Origin: Hybos culiciformis
Taxonomy: Eukaryota; Arthropoda; Insecta; Diptera; Hybotidae
NCBI GenBank assembly: GCA_964007475.1
Contig: OZ023274.1
Span: forward strand, 2,976,001-3,040,000
Direction of reading: 5' to 3'
Length of the DNA stretch: 64,000 nucleotides
Under the pieces are notes generated by a model. The model was not told the origin of the DNA. It saw only the letters and a list, made by a program, of their open reading frames with translations, and did not search any database. Each line of letters opens with the position of its first letter. Positions within the stretch are counted from its first letter, which is position 1. Positions 31,060 to 42,000 of this stretch are shown here, piece by piece. The translations under genes and the position numbers were made by a program.

Positions 31060-33062
31060 TTAATGGCTTCAAATTTTATAGTTTTCAATGAATTTCTTCA
31101 AAATTATGAAGATTGTTAAAGGTCATTCCAACGTAGAATCATCTTTATCATTAATGCAGAATGTTTTGCATAAATCCATTAAATTTATCTAAATTTTTCA
31201 TTTAGTTTTAAACAAAAACGAAGAATAAAATCTCATAATTCATAATTTAATTTATAATGCACAAAAATTTGATATTTATAAAAAAAAAAATTAAACTATG
31301 AAAATTTATTAATATATTATTAATATTTATTTCATTATATTTATCATTATATTTTATTGAAATTATGTTATTTTATAATAATAGTATGCAAGAGAAATGA
31401 ATTTTCTTTAAATTTCTATGTATTTGAAAAGTCAGTTTAATTAAGTTTAATTTTATTAAGCTATTCAACTACTCTTGGTTACTATTAGCAACGAAATGAG
31501 ATAAAAATTTTATGATCACTAACATTTTACAAAACTCAAATCCTAATAAGATAATTTAAACTCATAATCCTATTGCAGATGTGATTAATAATGCTCTAAC
31601 AACTTAAAGTGAAGACTGTGAAATTCTAACTTTGCTTAAATAATGTTCAACATTTATTCAAAGAAAATGTTCGTTCCCTTCGATAAAAACCTTTTTATTT
31701 CAATAGTTATCTAGTTTTTCAAAAGTTATAAAATAACTTTTATAAAAAATTAATGGATAAAGTTTTGTGAAATAATAAATTTTATTTAATAAAATTTATT
31801 AGTATGCGATATTTGCAAATTTTAATTTTTAAGAATTGTAATTAATATTGATTTTTGTTAAGGTTACAAATTTCATTAATTATTTAAATTGTGATTATGT
31901 GTAATTAAAAGCTATCAAAAATAAAGTTATATATGTAGCTTGAAAACTGTCAAAAAATAAATAATATAATAAATAAAATGATAATATTTTCAAACTTGAA
32001 CCAGAATTAATTTCAAAATTCAAAATAATTAAACAAAAATCAATATAATTTTTAGAAATATGATAATTATTATGTAGATTTATTTAATTAATCTATAACA
32101 ATATAATTTAGAAATATAAATATGTATTTATTTTAATGTATTTTATTAAAAGAATTACTAATTATATTTTATGCGTAATTAATATTATAAAATAAAAAAT
32201 GTATTTATACAGAAAAAAAAAGTCTTTCAATGCTGTAACTACTAATCAATCATTTACAAATTTAAAATCTTGTTTCCTAGGATCTTAAAGTTTTGGTATA
32301 TGACCCAACAAGAGCAATATGCTTTAAAAACTTTCTACTCTAACTTTCCAAAACCAACTGCCTAATTGGACATCAGAATAGTTTATAAACATCAGAATGA
32401 CAACAATTGGATTAATTTGTTTGAAGTTAATTCATCAGTAGGATAAATATAAATTAATATAAACTAAATAACGAATTTACAACTATATAAATGTATTTAT
32501 GATTTACTGCCAACTAGTTTATTCAATCATTTTTGATTCTAAATGTTATGACACTGTTCACCTCCGTCCATGAAAATATTTATTAAAGACCTGACTCCTA
32601 AAAATATATAATCCTGGACAAAATTAATGAAACAAACTTTATAAATTTTCTCCTATCTGCATGACATGTGATTTAATTGTTTTCATATTACAGTATCATT
32701 TTTCAATAAATTGTGCCAACTCTAATAAAGAACTGAAATTTAAAAGTGACTCCTAAAAGTATGCTCAAATAAAAAGTAAGGAATGAATATGATATTAATA
32801 TTTAACATCCCACAGACGCAATTTATACGCTTCTAAAAAATAAATTTAGGTATGCCCAGCTGGAGAACATTTTATTAGGATTAAAATCCGAGCTCAAATT
32901 GTGTTCGGTCGTTATTTCTACTCTCATTTCAGTCACAATTCCACCAGAATTCTAGTCTCTTTCATTTCAAAATAAATAAAAGTCAATACTTATACAAGAT
33001 TTTTGTATGGTAAAAACACAGCCTGGCAATTGAATTTTTTTTCCTTAAGAAAAGGAAAACAA
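31060..33062. other. Intergenic AT-rich DNA
   Basis: No coding signal is seen between the SVWC gene and the MITE cluster. The sequence is mostly low-complexity A/T with no repeated block longer than a short microsatellite. Confidence 0.5.
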
Positions 33063-33207
33063 TAAAGGTGAAAACACAATTGGGGCGACAACGACGGCGA
33101 CAGCGATTTTTCATATAAAAAAGTCGCCTCAATTGTTTCATTCTCATACAAATATATGGTTTATGACAGTCGCTATCGCTGTCGCCCCAATTGTGTTTTC
33201 ACCTTTA
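33063..33207. mobile_element. MITE with 26-bp perfect terminal inverted repeats and TA boundaries
   Basis: The ends read TA then AAGGTGAAAACACAATTG and GGGCGACA, and the right end is the exact inverse. The outer TA on each side fits a TA target duplication (Tc1/mariner type). The interior is unusually rich in CGACGGCGAC-like triplets for this region. A partial extra copy of the right end (GTCGCCTCAATTGTTTCA) sits inside at about 33,123-33,140, suggesting internal rearrangement. No transposase is encoded. Confidence 0.8.
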
Positions 33208-33237
33208 GGAAGTCAAAGTTGTTGTTGTTTAACTGTC

Positions 33238-33379
33238 AAAATGTACCCCCCCAAGTTTTCACCACTCACTTTCACCACGAAAAAACCAAATCATAGTTTT
33301 CCGTTTATACGAAAAAAGTTTTAACAAAAGGGGAATATTGCAATCGGAAACTAACTTTTATTCTTGGGGGGTACATTTT
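33238..33379. mobile_element. 142-bp MITE with AAAATGTACCCCCC ends
   Basis: AAAATGTACCCCCCCAAG at the left (33238-33255) is the inverse of CTTGGGGGGTACATTTT at the right (33363-33379), differing only by one C in the run. No coding potential is seen. It lies 30 bp beyond the preceding MITE and about 390 bp upstream of the Ly6 start codon, so it may sit in that gene's promoter. Confidence 0.7.
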
Positions 33380-33765
33380 CAATTTTCAACACGCACTTCT
33401 TACCACAACGTCAATCACCTTTCTTTATACTAATTATTCTATGGGTAAAAATAATAACCACACGCACCATAATTACATTTTTTTTATCCAACAGATGGCA
33501 ATCGGCAGGCAGAATTACTTTTCCCATTTAAGTTTCGATGTGATTCCCCCAGATGGCAATAACTTAGGAAAAAATAAAACAAATTTGACAGATAATTTTA
33601 TAATAATAAAAGATTACAAATTTACAAGTTTTTTTTTGGGTTGGGCATTTGTATTAATTTTGTTTTTAATTTTATTTCTCTTTTACAAACAAAAAATTAT
33701 TAATTTTATAATAAAACAAATTAAAAAAGATTTTATTTTTATTTTATTTTTTAATTAAGAATAAA

Positions 33766-34840
33766 ATGTTAAAAATGCAATTCATTTTAATTGGAATAAT
33801 ATTTATAGCGATTAAACAAAGTAAGTTTCAAAACAGAAGAAAACAAATTAAATTCTACCTGATGAGCATAAAACTGGAACTATGAGTCAATGGGTCTAAA
33901 ATTAAAGGTGGCTCAAAAATTTAATAAACTGAACGTGAAATTCATCCATTCTGTATTTCCAGCCAGCTATGGGAAATATAGTGTACACAGAAGGATAATT
34001 TCATGCACCTTTTTTAGTGTAAAAAATAGCAGCTGTCGTTCAGCTCTATTTGATAGATTCGTACTTAAAAAAGTTGTATGAAAATATTCCTCTGGTTAAA
34101 AAACTAAATCAAATTTCAATCAATGGATAATCCTTTCAAAAATTCGTATATGCACCTCAATAAGACCAATATCCCAAAATCTAGAAGTCATCAGCCACCA
34201 TATGATTCAATATCATAAAATCCAGTAGTCAACAGCAACTTCAGGAATTTTATCATTTCAAAGTTCAGCCAGAGAAATGCATATTTTCAAAAATTGGTTC
34301 CGCTATCGAATTGACAATAATTTTGATTACTTTCAGGTGCAGCCATTTATTGTTATAAATGTACATCAGCAACGCCAGGATGTGGTGAAGAGTTTAATTG
34401 GCAGGGTATAGGATACCTCGGTGAAAAGTGTATTGACGATAATGACATATGTGTTAAAGTAACAGAGAAACGTGGTGGTGAGAATTTCGTTTATATATCT
34501 AATATGATATTCTGAGAAAAATTAAATTTTTTTTTTATTTGTAGCGCGAATACAAATTACCAGAGATTGCCTCAGTTCATTAAAATCATTTAGAACTGAT
34601 ATGCCAGCAGATAAATATGAAGGATGTCGTCCAGCAGCACATGATCCACATTTAGGAAATTATGTTAATCATACAATAAGAGAACATGATATTAAAAGAA
34701 ATTTCTATCCGGACGTAACATATTGTTTTTGTTTTTTGGATCATCGTTGTAATTCAGCTGAAACCGTTTTTAAATTCAAAAACTATGGATTAATTTTAAT
34801 ATTTAGCATTAGTTTTTTAATTTGGAAAAAGTTATTTTAA
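33766..34840 (+). CDS. Ly6/QVR-type GPI-linked surface protein
   Basis: Three exons (33766-33820, 34337-34477, 34545-34840) with GTAAGT and GTGAGA donors and TTTCAG and TTTGTAG acceptors give 163 residues. Residues 1-20 form a signal peptide. The mature protein begins AIYCYKCTSATPGCGEEF and carries ten cysteines in Ly6 spacing, closing with CFCFLDHRCN, the family's C-N signature. A hydrophobic C-terminus (YGLILIFSISFLIW) fits a GPI-attachment signal or tail anchor. Insect relatives include quiver/sleepless, boudin and the septate-junction Ly6 proteins, which shape ion channels or cell junctions. I cannot assign it to one of these. Exon phases join cleanly (A+GT, G+CG). The gene converges on the cytochrome b5 reductase gene. 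Confidence 0.88.
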
Positions 34841-35903
34841 TAAATGTAAGAACAAAAAACTTGATTGTGAAATTTTGAAAAAATGAACTGTCTAAATTTC
34901 AATTATAAATTTTGTACTCATAGCACATTTTGAGTGCTATTAGCTTTCAACTAATTCCGTCCATATTTAGTGATAATAAGAATTTTGTAAATCTTTTTTT
35001 TTTATAAATTCTTAAATAAATTTTATTTCTTAGGATATACTTATTTGTTTTTTCTATTTTTAATTAGGTAAATTTTGTGGGTTTAATAAAAAAATAATTA
35101 AATATCGATTGGAATACGAAAATTTTTTTTGGCCAGAAGAAAATACATAGTGTTGTGAATTTCAAAAATACTTCATTATTCTCAGAAAAGATTTTTATAT
35201 AATTTAAACAAAAATAAACATCCAATATGAAAATCTCTGCTAATTGTCCCGACTTTCTACAAATGAAGAAATTAATGTTCATAAAAATACATTTTTTTAA
35301 ATGTTTAAAGAAAATTTATTAAATATTTTTCAAACAAATCTTAGAGCGCCATATATTCTATTGAGTAATGAAAATACTTATTACAAAAATAATGTTTCTT
35401 AATTACTTAAAAAAATAATATAAAAAAAAAAATACTTTTTATATCTTGCTATTATCTACAAAGGCATTACTTGCATCACCCAGAAATTGAATTTTATTCA
35501 TAGTGGAAAAAAAAATTTAATTTATTTGTGATAAATCAGAAAATTCAAGTAATAGTTAAAATACTAAATTTATGAATTGTTGAATAGGGGATGATAAAAA
35601 GAGCTTGCAGGGCTCAAAGGGTTGGATTGTTCAATTATGTAGAAAGGAAAAAAATCAAAATTTTAACATTATTAAAATTCGACATTCCAAGTTATTTATT
35701 CAGCTATTTTAAAGGACAAACTAAAATAATATTATTTTATTTAAATATAAATTCTTAATTTGAATGAAATAAAAATATAAAAGACGTATCCGAAAACAAA
35801 ATGTTTTGATATATTATTTAATTTTACTTTTTCAAATACTAATTTTTTTTTTTTTGTTCTAAATTAGAAAACAACACTACACCTACATCAAGAAACATTT
35901 AAA

Positions 35904-36076
35904 CTAATAAGCAAATCTCATTTCAGGATCATATGATAGTTTATCTAAAGCAGGTGTACAAGCAAAATTGATCATTGGAGGTGGTCCGCACATCAAAAAC
36001 AATGTGTTTTTTTCTGGTGGAAATAAATTATCTTTAATCATATGTTCATCAACAAAACCAACACTAAACTGCCAAC
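35904..36076 (-). CDS. Cyt-b5-r: Alternative last exon B of cytochrome b5 reductase
   Basis: This 173-nt exon has a TTTTAG acceptor, the same phase as exon A, and its own TAG stop. It encodes 57 residues from [13 protein letters not shown] to MRFAY, including MCGPPPMIN for NADH binding. It is complete and free of stops. The acceptor is stronger than that of exon A. Both copies keep the aromatic C-terminus typical of the family. Confidence 0.85.
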
Positions 36077-39000
36077 CTAAAATTAAAAAATAATAAAAAT
36101 ATATAAAATTTCTCTTCAATATATTTATTAAATTCTAGAAAAGTTTTCAGAAATTGTTTAGGATTTACAGATTATGAAATTAAAAAACGATATTTACCTT
36201 CCCATTTCTCGTAGAAGGGCGGCATGTAAATATAAAAACAAAAAATCACAAACCAATGGAATACATATTTTTTTGTGCTTAAAAATTATTATTAAAGCCC
36301 TAAAAGTTTCATAGTATACACGGTGTATACTAATTTTAATGCTTTTATAGTATATATTTCATATATATTTTTTAACAATATTATTGTTCTAAATTCGAAG
36401 AATTATTTTTTATCAACTAATTAACACCGATAGAATCTCATAATATTTTTCAAAATTTTTAATCTTTTTTTTAATATGAAAATCTTTGATCAGCACTAAA
36501 ACCTAATCGATCTAGGCCTGGAATACAAGTGTAATTCACCATAGGAGGAGGTCCACATAACAAAACTAGAGTACTTGAATCTGGTGAAAATAAATGTTCT
36601 TTCATCATATCATCCGTAACATATCCAGAACTATATGTCCATCCTTATAGTTTTTTATAAATTATAATAAAATTCATAGTAATCCAATGAAGGCAGTAAA
36701 GAAAAAAATTCAAATTTAAAATTAATTTAAAAAAAAAATTAATTTATGTTAAAAAATCTGAGTATTAATTCAGTTCTCAAAACAAGAATGGCACAATTTT
36801 TCTTATGGTTCTTTGAGAGAAAGGCCTTATAAAAAATTTGGGCAACATAGTTCTCTAAGAATTTAAAATTAATCTTCAAACTTTCGCCACATATTGTTGT
36901 TTAATATAATTTTTACAAAAAAAACAATAAATTACCTTCTGTTGCTCTGTCAACTGTATACCAAATTTTAAATTGTTCGGGATGCTGAGCAGCCAAATCA
37001 TCCAATTCTTTACGCAACAAAATATCACTTTCAGACTAAAAGAAATAATTTTTAAATTTCCATTTTAATAAAATTAATAAAACTCAACACCAACCTGATT
37101 AGCGAACAATAATGCTAATTCTGTTTTATCTGTATCTTTACGCTTCAATATTTCTCGAATCAATTGAAGCATTGGTGTAATTCCAGTTCCACCAGCAATC
37201 ATATTCACTTTCTTAGCATAGACAGTTTTTGGTGGATCCTTGCGTAATTTTTTAATAGAGAATTTTCCAGAACCTAAATATTGCAAACGACCTGATGGTC
37301 CACGGAATGCAATTAAATCTTCAATTTTCATTGATTCTAAATATTGTGTCATTTTTCCACCTTCAGGAAATTTTGGATGCACATCCTTAAAGTAAACTTT
37401 AATGACTAGATCAACATAACCGTTGTCATCGTCACTGGTTATCGGAGTATAGGGTTTTATAACCAATTCATCATTAATTGTTGCAATTAAATGAATATGT
37501 TGACCAACTGGTAGGCCCAATATATGATTTTTCGATGGCAATCCGAAACGAAAACTAAAATAAAATTACATAATGATTTTGTAATATTGAAGAAAATTAA
37601 AACAAAAACTCACCGTCTTGTATCATGACTTAATTTTTCAACTTCAATTAATGGTAAAATATATTTATCATTTGGATCTTGTAATGTTTTAATTCTAAAT
37701 GGTTTCGGTTCTGAGCTTTTACTACTAGATTTCTTAAAAATATAGTGGACAATTACAACACCTAAAATAACTGCAGCTACACCAACCGTTATGGGCACAA
37801 TCTGCAAATAATAAGATTAGAGATTATAATACATTATGTAATTTTTGAAAAAAAATAAAAAAAAACATAGTTACAAGACAAAATTTTATAATTACATAAT
37901 TTTATTCCAATGTTTGTAATTATATTTGTAATTATGCAATTTATTTTAAAGGTGTATCTTGAAAGATAATTTCTTAGATGCAGTACCAATATTCTATTAA
38001 AAACCCATTATTTAGTTTTGTAAAAATTGTAAAGTCATTACAACAGTAATCGTCAACCTATCCTTGCTAGCCTTTTAAGACACTTTGTCGAGTTCGGTAC
38101 AGACTTTTGTTTACATCAATACACTAACGTCCAGCGATTCTGTTTCCACAATATTAATACTTTTATACCACAATACATTCTGTTAAAAGTATCAACATTG
38201 AAAAATATCTATTGTAATGCAAATAAATTGATTTGAAACTAGAAAATTTTATGTACTCAGTTACTACTTCCTTATTTTTTTTTTAATAAAATTTACTTGG
38301 GATCATCAAAAATGTTGCCAACCTCTGCACTTGAGTAGTACATGAATGCAAATATTGCATTTAAAGAAATTTTAATACAAAAAATAATTACATATATATA
38401 GCAAACTGTGAACCACGCAAATTAATGAAAATAAATATTTAATAAAATACTTATGATAAGTTTTGAACCTAATGGTTGTTTGTTTAAAAGATTTTTAAAG
38501 TAAATTTATTTCTTTTTATGTTTAGATTGAAGATAAATTCATTAAAATTGTCTTCACTATAAAGTTATCATATATAATTCTTAGTTAGAAATAAAATCAA
38601 AAAACAAAACTTGTTATGTAATTTTTTTATTTTTTCATAAAATTAAAATAATCGAATAAAAATTTTTTTTCAAAAGCTTTATAAATTTTATTTCCAACAA
38701 AACAAGATGTTTTTTTTTTGACAAAAATACAACGTGGACCTTAATTTCATTAATAACAAAATTTTCTTCCTACGATTTTGCCCTAGATTAACAACAAAAA
38801 CTTTAAACACTATCTCATACAAGAAAAACATAACATCATATTAAACAAAATACCAGTTTAATTTATGTATAGTCTTTACGCACTCAACCAACAAAAGGCA
38901 TAACTTTGGATTTTTTTAAATTAAATCATTTCTAAATTTTAGTGTTTTTATGTTATTTCAAATTATAATTTTTTTCGCATAGAATATTTACCTACCGAAA

Positions 39001-42000
39001 CAAATTTTTCATAAAATACAATACAGTCTCTGTACTGTCGATAGTCTAGTTTCCCTTTAAGACCTTGGCTTACATTTTTTTATCTCATGAAGGTACAAAT
39101 TTTGCAAATGTAATGAAGTCATAATATACAATATAGATATACTTATATTCTATCATACTACATTAATATTGCATTAATTGAATTGTCTGTCGACTTTATG
39201 GATTTGTTGATGTCGGCCTTTCGTGAAGATTGGCGTCAATCATTATAAAACACAACTTATTGTTAAACCATATGTAATTTTCTGTTTTTTATTGTACCAT
39301 TTTGTATTATTAGTTTTTATCTTATAACTTCGCTACACTTCAGGTTAGCAACCATGAATTTCTTGGTTTGAAAATAGGTTGGCGAATGGGGTGACACACT
39401 TATAAAAGATGGTTTGGTTTGAAATTAAAAAAAAATTCTTTGTAAAATTAAAAAAAAATTCTTTGTAAAATAAAATTTTAATTTTTCGTAATTAAAAAAA
39501 AAAAAATGAATTTTTTTAATTTAAAGAAATAATGTAAAATAAAAATAATATTCAATTTTTTTTTAAAAATATTTTAATTTATTTTCTTTTTTGATAACCT
39601 ACAATTTATTATTATTTTTTTTATATCGAAGCATTTTAAAGTATGATTTTTTCTGTAAATTTTCTGCAAATTGACAGGTTATACCTTTTTTTTTTTGAAA
39701 TGCAATAAAACTATGTAGTAAAATTTCTAGGTTTGTGTCGAACCGACTTTCAAACCATGAAAAAAAAAAAAAAATTTTTATATGGCAAACCAAGTATCAA
39801 ACACAGAACGAACCCATTTTTTTCTGCAAAACATGGAATTCTGTGTTTGTAACCTGAAGTGTAGCGAAGTTATTATATTTGACTAAGCATAGTGTAGTGG
39901 TTAACTTATTTTATTTTAAATTCATAAATCTAGTTTTCTAAATAATTTATGTAATTTTAATTTTCAATTTTTATTTTAGTTATAATTTAGTTTTCATAGA
40001 AAATGTATTTTCATTTTAAATTTTTAATAAATCAAATTTTTATAATTTAAATTAATTAATTTCAATTTTTATTTTAGTTATAATTTAGTTTTCATAGAAA
40101 ATGTATTTTCATTTTAAATTTTTAATAAATCAAATTTTTATAATTTAAATTAATTAAATAAAATTTTTATTTTAAAAAAATAATGATTAAGATTTATTAT
40201 TTAATAAATCTTGAACGTTATAATAGCTTGTGATTTACATGTGTTATTTTTGTTTATTAATATTCAATTTTTGTGTATAATCTCAGCGGTCGGCAAACTA
40301 TGACCCATGGGTCACGGGGTGACCCAAAGCATCATTTTATGTTACCCACTTCGAAATTGTAGAGTAGTTCCCAAATTAATAAATATATTTTTTGTTTACA
40401 ACAACTGCATATAAAATTGAAAGTTTTTCCAGCAATTGTTTTTGTAAGTCCTAGTTTTCTGGATAATAAATGAATTAACAATCTCATCTTAGGCGAATTT
40501 TACCCACGGCCACGACCAAAAAAGTTTGCCGACCGCTGCTAGAATAATCTAGCAACATTTATTAGGATTTTAAATTACGTTGTACCCTCGGTTGTACCTA
40601 TTTTAAATTGAATTCGATCTGAACTACGAATAAAGAAATAAACAGCCCGAGAAACCAAATTTGAGCTTCCGAACCACAAATACGAACATGATGCAGTATC
40701 ACTCAAGAACAACAGCGTTAAGATCTTGCTGATTTAAAGCTGTGATATTATAATGAAAATGAATCAAACATCAAGTACTATAAGATTACTCTCTGTTATT
40801 TCTACATTCTTTTAAGAGCTCAATAATCTTGGTTTTTTTTTTTTAGCTGGAATTCTTATTATTCAAGGTTATTTATTAAATTCTTGATATTATAATACAA
40901 CATAAGTAATACAAATTCTGCAGAACTTTAATGGTTTATATTTTTTAAGTATTAAAATATCATCAGAGTACATAATTAAAAAAAGTCAAGCAAACTGCCG
41001 ATTAAAAAAAATATATTATAATAAGTAGTATATTCCAAAGTATATACATAAAATTAATTTTTTAATTTTTATTATGTAGTATGTAGGCACATAAGTATTC
41101 AACAATTTAATGATAAAAATTTCTCTTATCAAAAATAAAAATATTTATTTAATTGCACTTTATTTTTTCTTATTGATTTTTCCAAAACTTTTAACTAATT
41201 TGTTAAAAATTCGATAAAAATTGTGGTTTTCGAAAATCAGTAGGTAATGTTCCAAAGTTCAGGAAAATCTAAATATTTTTTATTAATTAAAATAAAATAA
41301 AAATTTTTTTCCAAATTATTTTCTTTTTTAACTTACATCAAAATCAGTCATTTTTTGATTTTATTTTCTATAAACATATAAAACTGATTAAAAAAATAAT
41401 AAGCAAAAATTGCCAAAAAAAAATAAAAAAACTTATAAAATTATGTTGTTGCGAAGTAAAAAAATTTCTTTTCAACCGTATCTTAAAAATTTAATATATT
41501 GAATGAAGGGCAATCAATGACTAAAGCTTTATTCTAAAATTCAATTTAAATAACAGAAAGAAAAAAAAAATAACTTATAATAATGTATGAAAACAAAGTT
41601 AAAAAAGAGAGTATAGTTAAATGGCATATCTACTGTAGGATAGAAAAATGGAGAAAAAAAAACAATAATGAACAAAAAATGATTTCTCAATTTCAACATT
41701 TTTATTATCAATAATGTTTTTTTTTCTATATTTTATTTGCTGCAGTAGTATTGTATAAAATGCTTTTTAAATATAATCTAAAATATCTATGATATAAATA
41801 TCATATGATATGATATAAATATCTATGAAGATCTCTAAATACTTTGTTATTAAAGAAAAAAAGAAACTATTACAAAAGTAGAACACATTTAATGAGCAAG
41901 TTGAATAAAAAATACCACCTCACTATGAAACTACAGAACTATTGAATCTTATATTTGTAGAATAAGGACGTAACAACTATCATAATAAAGGCCGAATTTT

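Noticed and set aside
33890..34081. 63-codon frame inside the first Ly6 intron
   Set aside because: No homology visible, and it lies wholly between well-supported splice sites.
34601..34840. Separate small gene starting at the ATG at 34601
   Set aside because: It is the 3' part of the third Ly6 exon, which begins at 34545 and supplies upstream cysteines in phase.
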